A stretch of DNA of 64,000 bases from Methylopila capsulata (lineage in GTDB: Bacteria > Pseudomonadota > Alphaproteobacteria > Rhizobiales > Methylopilaceae). Positions 46,394 through 55,474 of this stretch are shown piece after piece (position 1 is the stretch's first letter; each line of letters starts with the position of its first letter). The stretch is taken from NCBI RefSeq assembly GCF_016907975.1, contig NZ_JAFBCY010000003.1:868001-932000 (forward strand), read 5' to 3'. Made by a program: the position numbers and the translations under genes. Below the pieces are notes generated by a model. That model was not told where the DNA came from and searched no databases. It was given only the letters and a program-made list of their open reading frames with translations.

Positions 46394-47557
46394 CTAGAGC
46401 TTCGCGGCGCGGCGCACGAACAGCGCGATCGCGAGCGCCGCGAACACCAGCGGCAGAAGCGCCCAGCGCAGGCCGACGCCGTGCGCGAGGAAGCCGATGA
46501 GCGGCGGGCCCAGCAGCCCGCCGCCGTAGGCCATGGTGGCGACCATCGACAGCGCCGCGCCGGGCGCGACGCCGGGCAGCCGGGCCGAGGCCGAGAACAG
46601 CACCGGCACCACATTCGCGAACCCGAGCCCCGCCACCACGAAGCCAGCGATCGCGACGCCAGGCGTCGGGGCCGCGACGACGATCGCGAGCCCCGCCGCG
46701 GCGACCGCGCCCGAGACCTGCACCGCCCGCAGCGGCCCCAGCCGCGCGACGAAGGCGTCTCCCGTCAGCCGGCCGAAGGTCATGGCGGCGGAGAAGGCAG
46801 CGTAGCCGACGGCCGCGAGCGCGGGCGTCGCCCCTGTCGCCTGGATCATGAACACCGCGCTCCAGTCGATCATCGCGCCTTCGGAGACGAACGCCGCGAG
46901 CGCCAGCGCGCCGAGGCCGAGCACCACCCCGCGCGGCAGCCTCAGGCCGTGCGGCTCGTCCGTCGGCCCGTGCGCCGCGATCGCGAGGCGGGTCGCGGCG
47001 AGCGCGACCACCGCGCCGAGCGCGAGCGCCGAGAGGCCCATGCCGGCGACGGCGCCGACGTCGAGCGCGATCAGCCCGCCGGACGCGGTCGCGCCCGCCA
47101 GTCCCCCGATCGAGAAGAAGGCGTGGATCGACGACATGATCGGCCGCCCCCACGCCGTCTCGATCGCCGCCGCCTGGGCGTTCATGGACACGTCGATGGC
47201 GCCCATCGCCAGGCCGATGAGGCCGGCGGACGCGACCAGCGCGGGATAGCTCGGCGCGAACGGCGGCAAAGCAAGCGCCGCGGCGAGCGCGAGGCCCGAC
47301 GCGATGGTCATGGCGACCGCGCCGAAGCGGTGGAGCAGCAGCCCGGTGGGCGGCATCGCGCACACCGCGCCGATCCCCATCGCCAGCAGAACGAACCCCA
47401 GCGCGGCGTCGTCGACCCCGAGCCCGGCCTTGAGCAAGGGGATATGCGCCGCCCACACGCCCATTGCGGCGCCGGCCACAAAGAAGGCGGCGGCGACCGC
47501 CGCGCGCGCGAAGATCAGCCGCCGGCGATCGGCGGTCGAGGCGACGGTTGCGGTCAT
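46394..47557 (-). CDS. MFS transporter, YbjJ/fucose-permease-like
   Basis: A 387-residue inner-membrane protein with about 12 helices. FVAGAAMGVWAAHIPLLKAGLGVDDAALGFVLL is a hallmark of the YbjJ-type group, and IHAFFSIGGLAGATASGGLI marks the middle. Substrate unknown. Its start overlaps the mutY stop by four bases, so it is read from the mutY transcript. The open frame runs much further upstream, but that is a shadow of mutY. Confidence 0.87.
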   Translation of the reverse strand: MTATVASTADRRRLIFARAAVAAAFFVAGAAMGVWAAHIPLLKAGLGVDDAALGFVLLAMGIGAVCAMPPTGLLLHRFGAVAMTIASGLALAAALALPPFAPSYPALVASAGLIGLAMGAIDVSMNAQAAAIETAWGRPIMSSIHAFFSIGGLAGATASGGLIALDVGAVAGMGLSALALGAVVALAATRLAIAAHGPTDEPHGLRLPRGVVLGLGALALAAFVSEGAMIDWSAVFMIQATGATPALAAVGYAAFSAAMTFGRLTGDAFVARLGPLRAVQVSGAVAAAGLAIVVAAPTPGVAIAGFVVAGLGFANVVPVLFSASARLPGVAPGAALSMVATMAYGGGLLGPPLIGFLAHGVGLRWALLPLVFAALAIALFVRRAAKL

Positions 47558-48666
47558 AGGCTTGCGGACTTCGATCGGGCGGGACCGGCGTCGGCGCGGG
47601 CGTGCGCCACGACCTTGCGGAACACGGACGGCAACGCCTCGCCGTCGAGGTCGCGCCGCGCGACCCAGCGCGCGCCCGCCGGCGCCGGCGTCGCCTGCGG
47701 CACGACGGCGGCGAGCACCGCGAGGTCGAGCGCGAAATGGCTGAAGACATGGGTCACGACGCCCGGCAGCCGCCGCCAGTCGGCTGAGAGCGGCGCCTCC
47801 TCGGCGAGCCTCCCCAGGGGCGCGGCGAGATCGACGGTCTCGCTCCAGACGCCGGTGGGCGGCTCGGTCATGCCCCCGAGCAGGCCCCTGGGCGGCCGAG
47901 ACCGCATCAGCGCCGCGCCGTCGGGCCGCTCCACCCAGTAGGCCACGCCGCGCCGGGTCGGCCGGTCGGCCTTCGCCGCCTTGCGCGGAAAGCTCTCCTG
48001 GTCGCCGCGGGCGCGGGCGAGGCAGGGATCGTCCCAGGGGCAGAGCGCGCAGGCGGGCTTGCGCGGCGTGCAGATGGTGGCGCCGAGATCCATCGTCGCC
48101 TGCGCGAAGTCGCCGGGCCGCTTGGCGGGCGCAATCGTGGCGGTCAGGGCCTTCAGCCGCGGCTTCGCGCCGGGCATCGCAGCCTCGACCGCGAACAGGC
48201 GCGACACCACCCGCTCGACGTTGCCGTCCACCACCACCGCGGGCCGGTCGAAGGCGATGGCGGCGATCGCGGCGGCCGTGTAGGGCCCGACGCCGGGCAG
48301 AGCCAGCAGGTCGACCTCGGCGGAGGGAAAGGCGCCGCCGTGGCGCTCCATCACCGCCTGGGCGCAGGCGTGCAGGTTGCGGGCGCGGGAGTAGTAGCCG
48401 AGGCCGGCCCAGAGCTTCAGCACCTCCTCCAGCGGCGACGCGGCCAGCGCCGCGACGTCCGGGAAGTGCTGGAGGAAGCGCAGGAAGTAGGGTCCCGCCG
48501 CCTTCACCGTGGTCTGCTGCAGCATGATCTCGGACAGCCAGACCCGGTACGGGTCCGCCCGCTCGTCCGCCTCCGCGCGCCACGGCAGGCGCCGCCGATG
48601 ACGGTCGTACCAGGCGAGCAGGGCCGAGGGATCGGGCGCGGGCAGGGTTTCGGCGGCGGTCGCCAA
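47554..48666 (-). CDS. mutY: Adenine DNA glycosylase MutY
   Basis: A 370-residue repair enzyme that removes adenine paired with 8-oxoguanine. The catalytic Glu is in WLSEIMLQQTTV, the helix-hairpin-helix with catalytic Asp in LPGVGPYTAAAIAAIAFDRPAVVVDGNVERV, and the [4Fe-4S] ligands are four cysteines in CTPRKPACALCPWDDPC. The C-terminal Nudix-like domain (about 230-365) recognises 8-oxoguanine. There is no ATG near the start; a TTG at 48666 gives MATAAETLPAPDPSALLAWY, while a TTG at 48738 would run into the divergent dciA gene. The start is therefore uncertain. Confidence 0.93.
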   Translation of the reverse strand: MATAAETLPAPDPSALLAWYDRHRRRLPWRAEADERADPYRVWLSEIMLQQTTVKAAGPYFLRFLQHFPDVAALAASPLEEVLKLWAGLGYYSRARNLHACAQAVMERHGGAFPSAEVDLLALPGVGPYTAAAIAAIAFDRPAVVVDGNVERVVSRLFAVEAAMPGAKPRLKALTATIAPAKRPGDFAQATMDLGATICTPRKPACALCPWDDPCLARARGDQESFPRKAAKADRPTRRGVAYWVERPDGAALMRSRPPRGLLGGMTEPPTGVWSETVDLAAPLGRLAEEAPLSADWRRLPGVVTHVFSHFALDLAVLAAVVPQATPAPAGARWVARRDLDGEALPSVFRKVVAHARADAGPARSKSASL

Positions 48667-48732
48667 ACGATACTCTCGGAGTTTAGGACTGGGGGCGTCG
48701 CTCGGCGCCCAACCTACAGAGCGCCGCCGCCC

Positions 48733-49254
48733 ATGCAACCGCCCCGCCGCCGCGCCATCGCGCTGTCAGATCTGCTGCCGAACGCGCTCGGGCCGGCCGC
48801 CGCGCGTCAGGGCTTCGCGGGCGCGGAGATCATGGCGCGATGGGACACGATCGTGGGGCGGGAGATCGCGGCCTTCGCCATTCCGCAGAAGCTCGCGGCC
48901 CCGCCGCGTGGCTCCGCGACCGACCCGGACTCGCCGCCGCCGACCTCCGTTCTCCACCTGCGCGTCGAGGGGGCCTTCGCGCTCGAAGTCCAGCACCGCA
49001 CGGCGGAGATCCTCGAGCGCGTGAACGCCCATCTCGGCTGGCGCTGCGTCGGCCAGCTCAAGTTCCGCCAGGGACCAATCGCAGGCTTCCGGCTGTCGCG
49101 CCGCACGCCGCCGCCCACGCTGCCCCCCGCCACGCCCGGCGAGAGCGCCAAGGTCGAAGCGGCCGTCGCTCCGGTCGCCGAACCCGAGCTTGCGGCGGCG
49201 CTCGAACGGCTCGGCCGGGCGGTGCTCGCGCGCCGACGGGTCACGGGGGCGTGA
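48733..49254 (+). CDS. dciA: DciA-like (DUF721) protein
   Basis: A 173-residue protein with the DUF721 core: LSDLLPNALGPAAARQGFAGAEIMARWDTIVGREIAAFAIPQKL, then TSVLHLRVEGAFALEVQHRTAEILERVNAHLGW and RQGPI. DciA proteins help load the replicative helicase in bacteria that lack DnaC. The C-terminal 40 residues are Pro/Ala-rich and look disordered. It is divergent from mutY over a short gap and lies before the DsbA-like gene and smc, an order conserved in alphaproteobacteria. Confidence 0.86.
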   Translation: MQPPRRRAIALSDLLPNALGPAAARQGFAGAEIMARWDTIVGREIAAFAIPQKLAAPPRGSATDPDSPPPTSVLHLRVEGAFALEVQHRTAEILERVNAHLGWRCVGQLKFRQGPIAGFRLSRRTPPPTLPPATPGESAKVEAAVAPVAEPELAAALERLGRAVLARRRVTGA

Positions 49255-49376
49255 GCGCCTCCGACGAAGGCCGGGCATGCTGCCGCCACATTCCGCTTGC
49301 GAATAGAATGTGAAGCCACGACGCTGCGCGCCGCCGCGCGTTCGCCTGGCCACCGCAGATTTTTGAGGACGCCCCC

Positions 49377-50045
49377 GTGACGCTCACCCGCCGCCGCTTT
49401 CTCGAGACCGCCGCCGCGCTCGCGCTGACCGCAGCCGCCGCCGGGGCGCTGTCCCGCACGCCGTTCGGCCTCGTCTCCGACGCCGCCGCCCAGGCGCCGT
49501 CCGCCGAGGACCTCGCCATGGCCGGCCCGCTGGGCGACAAGGTCGAAGGCAAGGACGACGCCCCCGTCACCATCATCGAATACGCCTCGATGACCTGCGG
49601 GCATTGCGCCCAGTTCGCCGCGACGACCTTCCCGAAGCTGAAAGAAAAATACATCGACACGGGCAAGGTCCGCTTCATCCTGCGCGAGTTCCCGCTCGAT
49701 CCGATCGCCGCCGCCGGCTTCATGATCGCCCGCTGCGCCGGCGACGACAAATATTTCGCGGTGGTCGACGCGCTGTTCGCCCGCCAGCGGGACTGGGCCT
49801 ACGCCACCGACCCGGTCGCGGGCCTGCAGACGCTGGCCAAGCAGTTCGGATTCACACAGGAGACCTTCGAGTCCTGCTTGACGAATCAGGAGATGCTGGA
49901 CGGGATCAACGCGGTGCGTGCGCGCGGCGCGGAGAAGTTCGGCGTGAACTCCACCCCGACCTTCTTCATCAACGGCAAGATCCAGCGCGGGGCGATCGGG
50001 TTTGAGGACCTGGAGAAGATCCTGGAGCCGCTGCTCAAGGCCTGA
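49377..50045 (+). CDS. DsbA-family thiol-disulfide oxidoreductase
   Basis: A 222-residue periplasmic protein. The N terminus RRRFLETAAALALTAAA resembles a twin-arginine signal, cleaved near DAAAQA. The thioredoxin-like domain has the active site Cys74/Cys77 in YASMTCGHCAQF and the cis-proline in GVNSTPTFFINGKI, with a helical insert between. It likely oxidises or isomerises disulfides of exported proteins. The start is a GTG at 49377. Its place between dciA and smc is recurrent in this group. Confidence 0.9.
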   Translation: MTLTRRRFLETAAALALTAAAAGALSRTPFGLVSDAAAQAPSAEDLAMAGPLGDKVEGKDDAPVTIIEYASMTCGHCAQFAATTFPKLKEKYIDTGKVRFILREFPLDPIAAAGFMIARCAGDDKYFAVVDALFARQRDWAYATDPVAGLQTLAKQFGFTQETFESCLTNQEMLDGINAVRARGAEKFGVNSTPTFFINGKIQRGAIGFEDLEKILEPLLKA

Positions 50046-50144
50046 CGCGTCGGGCCTGCTGGACCCGCGCGCGCCGTCGGTCCGGCGGCGGAGCTTCGGT
50101 GACCGCGGCCTGACGGGCGCCGGCGCGCGCCAGGGCCGGCGTCC

Positions 50145-53100
50145 ATGAACTTCGCCAAGCTCAAGGTCGCAGGCTTCAAGACCTTCGTGGAGACGACCGA
50201 GGCCCCGATCGAGCCGGGGCTCACCGGCATCGTCGGCCCCAACGGCTGCGGCAAGTCCAACCTCGTCGAAGCCATGCGCTGGGTGATGGGCGAAAGCTCG
50301 TTCAAGTCGCTGCGCGCCTCCGGCATGGAGGACGTGATCTTCGCAGGCTCCGGCGGCCGTCCGGCCCGCAACCACGCCGAAGTCACGCTCACCCTCGACA
50401 ACGCCGCCCGCACCGCGCCGGACCCGTTCAACGCCTCCGACGTGATCGAGGTCAGCCGCAAGATCGCCCGCGGCCTCGGCTCGACCTACCGCATCAACGG
50501 CCGCGAGGTGCGCGCCCGCGACGTCCAGCTGCTGTTCGCCGACGCCTCCTCCGGCGCGCGCTCGCCGGCGCTGGTCGGCCAGGGCCGCGTCGGCGAGATC
50601 ATCAACGCCCGGCCGGACCAGCGCCGCCGCATCCTCGAGGAGGCCGCGGGCATCGCCGGCCTCTACGCCCGCCGCCGCGAGGCCGAGCAGAAGCTCGAGG
50701 CCGCGGAGGCGAACCTCGTGCGCGTCGAGGACGTGCTGGGCCAGCTCGACAGCCGCGCCGAGGCGCTCCGACGGCAGGCGAAGAGCGCCCAGCGCTACCG
50801 CGCGCTAACCGACGAGATCCGGGCGGCCGAGGGCCTTGCGCTGCTCGCCGAGCACGACGCCGCGACCGCGGGCGTCGCGGAGGCCGAACGGCTGGAGACC
50901 GCCGCCGTCGCGAGCGTCGCGGACGCCCTGCGGGCGCAGGGCGAGGCCGCCCGCGCCGAGGCGGTCGCGGCCCACGCGCTGCCGCCGGCCCGGACCGCCG
51001 CGAGCGACGCGGAAGCCGCGCTGCGCCGCCTGACGCAGGAGGCGGCGGCGCTCGAAGGCGAGGAGGCCCGCGCCCGCGCCCGCCTCGTGGAGCTCGCCCA
51101 GCGGCTGACGCAGCTCGACGGCGACCTCGCGCGCGAGCGGACGCTGGCCGAGGACGCGAGCGCCTCCCTCGCCCGCCTCGCCGACGCCGAGGCCGGCCTC
51201 GGGCCTTCCTCCGACGAGGCCGACGCCGAGACCCGGGCCGCGGCGCAGGAGCGCCTCGCGCGCGCCGACGAGGCGCTCTCCCAAGCAGAAGCCGCCCTCG
51301 CCGCCGAGACCGCCGCCGTCGCGGCGCGCCTCTCGGAACGCCGCGAGCTGGAGCGCCGCCGCCGCGAGGCCGCCGACCGGCTGTCCGCTCTCGAGCGCGA
51401 GGCCGCGACCCTCGCCGCCGAGGCGGAGCGGCTCGCCCGCGAGGCCGGCGCGGCCGGCGATCAGGCGGCGCTGAAGGAGCGGGCCGAGGCCGCGCGTCAT
51501 GCGCTCGCGGCGGCCGAGCAGGCGGCGGACGCGGCCGAGGCCGCCCACGCCCGCGCCCGCGCCGACGAGACCGCCGCCCGCGCGCCCGCGGCCCAGGCCA
51601 ACGCCCGCGCCGAGCGCGCCGTCACCGAGGCGCGAACGCTCGCCAAGCTGCTGGCGACCGACGAACGCCGCGCCTTCGCCGCGGTGGTGGACCTGATCTC
51701 GGTAGACCCAGGCTTCGAGACCGCGCTCGGCGCGGCCCTCGGCGACGACCTGGACGCCGCCGTCGACCCGCGCGCGCCGGCGCACTGGGCGCGGCTGGAC
51801 GGTTCGTCGGACGCGGCGCTTCCCGAAGGCGCGACGCCGCTGTCGTCCCATGTCGCGGCGCCGCCGGAGCTCGCCCGCACGCTGGCGCAGGTCGGGGTCG
51901 TCGCGCGTGCGGACGGTCCCCTGCTCCGGGCTCGATTGTCGCCCGGCCAGCGGCTCGTCAGCCGCGAGGGCGACCTGTGGCGCTGGGACGGCCTGACGCT
52001 CGCCGCCGACGCGCCCACGCCGGCCGCGCGACGCCTCGCCGAGAAGAACCGGCTGGGCGCCGTCGAGCGCGCCGCGTCGGAGGCGCGCGCCGAGGCCGAC
52101 CGGTTGCGGCTGGCGGTCGACGGCGCGCGCACGGCGACCGGCCGCGCCGCCAACGACGAGCGCGCCGCCCGCGACGCCGTGAAGGCGGCCCGTTCGAGGC
52201 TCGACGCCGCCCGCGAGGCGGAGTCCGCGGCCGAGCGCGCGGCGTCCAAGGTCGCCGCCAGGCGATCGGCGGTCGAGGAGGCCTCAAGCCGTGTCGAGCG
52301 CCAGCGCGCCGAAGCCAGCGCGGCAAGGGACGCGGTCGACGCGTCGCTCGCCGCGCTGGGCGAGGCGCCTGAGGGCGAGGATGTGCTGGCCCCGCTCCGC
52401 GCCGTGGTGCAGGAGACGCGCGCCGCCGCCGCCGCCCGCCGGGCCGAGGCGCAGGCGCTCGCGGCCGAGTCCCGCCGCAGGGCCGAGCGCCGCGCCGAGA
52501 TCGCCGCCGAGCGCGCGTCCTGGGTCCGCCGCCGCGACGGGGCCGCCGAGCGGCTCGACAGCCTCTCCGCCCGTCGCGCGGAAGCCGAAGCGGAACGCGC
52601 CGCGCTCGCCGACCGACCGGACGCGCTGGCGGAGCAGCGGGTCGGCCTGCGCTCCGCGGTGATGCAGGCCGAGGCGGACGCCCGCGCGGGCGCCGACGCA
52701 CTGGTCCTCGCCGAGACCGCCCACCGCGCTGCGGACGTCGCGGCCCGCGCGGCGCTGGATGGGCTCGCCAAGGCCCGCGAAGAGGCCGCCCGCGCCGGCG
52801 CCCGGCTGGAGGCCGCCCGCGAGAAGCGCGCCCTCGCCCTCGCCCGCATCCGCGACACGCGCGACATGACCCCTGCCGAGTTGACCGCCACGCTCGCCGG
52901 CGCGGAGCGCGGAAGCCGCGAGGAGATCGACGCCCGGCTCGCCCGCGCGCTCGCCGCTCGCGACCGCATGGGGCCGGTCAACCTGCGCGCCGAGGAGGAA
53001 CTCGCCGAGGTCGAGGAGAGCCATGGCGGCCTCGCGGCGGAACGCTCGGATCTGACCGAGGCGATCGCGCGGCTGCGCGGCGGCATCCGTTCGCTCAACA

Positions 53101-53594
53101 GCGAGGGCCGCGCGCGGCTGCTCTCGGCCTTCGAGCGGGTCGACGCGCATTTCCGAAAACTGTTCGAGACCCTGTTCGGCGGCGGCGAGGCGCGGCTGGA
53201 GCTGGTCGAGAGCGACGATCCACTCGAGGCGGGGCTCGAGGTCATCGCGAGGCCTCCGGGCAAGAAGCCCCAGACGCTGTCGCTGCTGTCCGGCGGCGAG
53301 CAGGCGCTCACGGCGCTCGCGCTGGTGTTCGGCGTGTTCCTGACCAACCCCTCGCCGGTCTGCGTGCTGGACGAGGTCGACGCCCCGCTCGACGACGCCA
53401 ACGTCGAACGCTTCTGCGCGCTGCTGGCGGAGATGCGCCGCACGACCGCGACCCGCTTCCTGACGGTCACGCACAACCCGATCACCATGGCCCACATGGA
53501 TCGCCTGCTCGGCGTCACCATGGCCGAGCGCGGCGTCAGCCAGCTGGTCTCGGTCGACCTGCGCGCCGCCGAGCGGCTGCTCGAAGCGGTCTGA
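50145..53594 (+). CDS. smc: Chromosome segregation protein SMC
   Basis: A 1149-residue SMC ATPase. The N-terminal Walker A is GIVGPNGCGKSNLVEA (about 28-43). Two long coiled-coil arms, very rich in Ala, Glu and Arg, flank a hinge region near residues 500-620. The C-terminal head has the signature LSLLSGGEQALTALALVF and Walker B PVCVLDEVDAPLDDANVERF. It organises and separates chromosomes with ScpA and ScpB, which are not in the window. FKTFVETTEAPIEPGLTGIVG at the start is the alphaproteobacterial form. Confidence 0.96.
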   Translation: MNFAKLKVAGFKTFVETTEAPIEPGLTGIVGPNGCGKSNLVEAMRWVMGESSFKSLRASGMEDVIFAGSGGRPARNHAEVTLTLDNAARTAPDPFNASDVIEVSRKIARGLGSTYRINGREVRARDVQLLFADASSGARSPALVGQGRVGEIINARPDQRRRILEEAAGIAGLYARRREAEQKLEAAEANLVRVEDVLGQLDSRAEALRRQAKSAQRYRALTDEIRAAEGLALLAEHDAATAGVAEAERLETAAVASVADALRAQGEAARAEAVAAHALPPARTAASDAEAALRRLTQEAAALEGEEARARARLVELAQRLTQLDGDLARERTLAEDASASLARLADAEAGLGPSSDEADAETRAAAQERLARADEALSQAEAALAAETAAVAARLSERRELERRRREAADRLSALEREAATLAAEAERLAREAGAAGDQAALKERAEAARHALAAAEQAADAAEAAHARARADETAARAPAAQANARAERAVTEARTLAKLLATDERRAFAAVVDLISVDPGFETALGAALGDDLDAAVDPRAPAHWARLDGSSDAALPEGATPLSSHVAAPPELARTLAQVGVVARADGPLLRARLSPGQRLVSREGDLWRWDGLTLAADAPTPAARRLAEKNRLGAVERAASEARAEADRLRLAVDGARTATGRAANDERAARDAVKAARSRLDAAREAESAAERAASKVAARRSAVEEASSRVERQRAEASAARDAVDASLAALGEAPEGEDVLAPLRAVVQETRAAAAARRAEAQALAAESRRRAERRAEIAAERASWVRRRDGAAERLDSLSARRAEAEAERAALADRPDALAEQRVGLRSAVMQAEADARAGADALVLAETAHRAADVAARAALDGLAKAREEAARAGARLEAAREKRALALARIRDTRDMTPAELTATLAGAERGSREEIDARLARALAARDRMGPVNLRAEEELAEVEESHGGLAAERSDLTEAIARLRGGIRSLNSEGRARLLSAFERVDAHFRKLFETLFGGGEARLELVESDDPLEAGLEVIARPPGKKPQTLSLLSGGEQALTALALVFGVFLTNPSPVCVLDEVDAPLDDANVERFCALLAEMRRTTATRFLTVTHNPITMAHMDRLLGVTMAERGVSQLVSVDLRAAERLLEAV

Positions 53595-53685
53595 GCCTCG
53601 CGCAGAGCGGATGTCGCGCGCCGTCTCTGGCGTCCGCGGCCGTCCCCGCCTATCAACGGCGTCTTGTGAGCAGACGGCGTAGACG

Positions 53686-55455
53686 ATGACCGCGGCGACC
53701 CCCACCTCGATGACCGAAACGACGTCCCCGCAGACGCAGGGCCTGCTGCGGCGGTTCCTGGGCTACTACCGGCCGCATCGGAAGCTGTTCCTGCTCGACT
53801 TCTCCTGCGCGGTGGCGTCAGGCCTGCTCGAACTCGGCTTCCCGATGGCGGTCAAGCTGTTCGTCGACCGGCTGCTGCCGAGCCAGGACTGGCTCCTGGT
53901 GGTGCTCGCCGGGCTCGGCCTGTTCGCCATCTATCTCGCGAACACCGGCCTGATGGTCGTGGTCACCTACTGGGGCCACATGCTCGGCATCAACATCGAG
54001 ACCGAGATGCGCCGCAAGGCGTTCGACCACCTGCAGAAACTGTCGTTCTCCTACTTCGACGGCCAGAAGACCGGCCACCTGGTCGGCCGCCTGACCAAGG
54101 ATCTCGAGGAGATCGGCGAGGTCGCGCACCACGGGCCCGAAGACCTGTTCATCGCGGTGATGACGCTGATCGGCGCCTTCGCGCTGATGTTCGCGGTCAA
54201 CGCCGAACTCGCGCTGATCACCGCCGCGGTCGTGCCGATCACCGGTTGGGTCACGAGCCGCTACGGCGGCCGGATGACGCGCAACTGGCACGAGCTCTAC
54301 GGCCGGGTCGGCGGCTTCAACGCGCGCATCGAGGAGAACGTCGGCGGCATCCGGGTGGTGCAGGCCTTCGCCAACGAGGAGCACGAGCGCAGGCTGTTCG
54401 CCGAGGACAACCGCGGCTATCGGACGACCAAGCTCGAGGCCTACCGGATCATGGCGGCGAGCGCCTCGCTCAGCTACCTCAGCATGCGCCTCACCCAGGT
54501 GGTGGTGATGATCGCGGGCAGCTACTTCGTGATCACGGGCTCGCTCAGCCACGGCGGCTTCATCGGCTTCCTGCTGCTGATCGGCGTGTTCTTCCGCCCG
54601 GTCGAGAAGATCAACGCCGTGATCGAGACCTATCCCAAGGGCGTCGCGGGCTTCCGGCGCTACACCGAGTTTCTCGACACCGCTCCCGACATCGTGGACC
54701 GCCCCGGCGCGGTCGCCGTGGACGGCCTGAAGGGCGAGATCGCCTATGAGCGCGTCACCTTCGGCTATGGGCCGGGCAAACCGGTGCTGCGCGGCGTGGA
54801 CTTCCGCGTCCGCGCCGGCGAGACCGTCGCCTTCGTCGGACCGTCGGGCGCGGGCAAGACCACGATCTGCTCGCTGCTGCCGCGATTCTACGACGTCGAC
54901 GGCGGCCGCATCACGATCGACGGGATCGACGTGCGCGACATGACGCTCGCCTCGCTGCGGAGCCAGATCGGCGTGGTGCAGCAGGACGTCTTCCTGTTCG
55001 CCGGCACGATCCGCGAGAACATCGCCTACGGCCGGCTGGACGCGGCCGACGACGCGATCCTGGAGGCGGCGCGTCGCGCGCGGCTGGACGACATGATCGC
55101 GAAGCTGCCGGCCGGACTTGACACCATCGTCGGCGAGCGCGGCGTGAAGCTCTCGGGCGGGCAGAAGCAGCGCCTCGCCATCGCGCGGATGTTCCTAAAG
55201 AACCCGCCGATCCTGATCCTCGACGAGGCGACCTCGGCGCTCGACGCCGAGACCGAACGGGCGATCCAGGGCTCGCTCGCCGAGCTCGCCCGCGGCCGCA
55301 CCACGCTGATCATCGCCCATCGCCTGACGACGATCCGTAACGCCGACCGCATCTACGTGGTCGACAGCTCCGGCATCGTCGAGCAGGGCCGCCACGACGA
55401 GCTGATCTCCCGCGACGGCGGCTACCGCCGGCTCTACGAGGCGGCGGTCGGCTGA
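53686..55455 (+). CDS. ABC transporter, fused permease and ATPase (exporter type)
   Basis: A 589-residue half transporter working as a dimer. Six membrane helices occupy about residues 35-320, with SYFDGQKTGHLVGRLTKDLEEI and the coupling region IEENVGGIRVVQAFANE. The ATPase domain has Walker A VGPSGAGKTTICSLL near 385, LSGGQKQRLAIARM, and Walker B ILILDEATSALDAETE. Such proteins export lipids, drugs or peptides; the substrate is unknown. It follows smc with a gap of about 90 bases. Confidence 0.9.
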   Translation: MTAATPTSMTETTSPQTQGLLRRFLGYYRPHRKLFLLDFSCAVASGLLELGFPMAVKLFVDRLLPSQDWLLVVLAGLGLFAIYLANTGLMVVVTYWGHMLGINIETEMRRKAFDHLQKLSFSYFDGQKTGHLVGRLTKDLEEIGEVAHHGPEDLFIAVMTLIGAFALMFAVNAELALITAAVVPITGWVTSRYGGRMTRNWHELYGRVGGFNARIEENVGGIRVVQAFANEEHERRLFAEDNRGYRTTKLEAYRIMAASASLSYLSMRLTQVVVMIAGSYFVITGSLSHGGFIGFLLLIGVFFRPVEKINAVIETYPKGVAGFRRYTEFLDTAPDIVDRPGAVAVDGLKGEIAYERVTFGYGPGKPVLRGVDFRVRAGETVAFVGPSGAGKTTICSLLPRFYDVDGGRITIDGIDVRDMTLASLRSQIGVVQQDVFLFAGTIRENIAYGRLDAADDAILEAARRARLDDMIAKLPAGLDTIVGERGVKLSGGQKQRLAIARMFLKNPPILILDEATSALDAETERAIQGSLAELARGRTTLIIAHRLTTIRNADRIYVVDSSGIVEQGRHDELISRDGGYRRLYEAAVG

Positions 55456-55474
55456 GGCCGCCGGCCGCCGGGCG

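Noticed and set aside
46481-47941. 486-residue open frame antisense to the MFS and mutY genes
   Set aside because: Arg/His-rich shadow across two real genes with a four-base overlap of their own.
51497-53656. 719-residue Ser/Arg-rich open frame antisense to smc
   Set aside because: Low-complexity mirror of the Ala/Glu-rich coiled coil of SMC.
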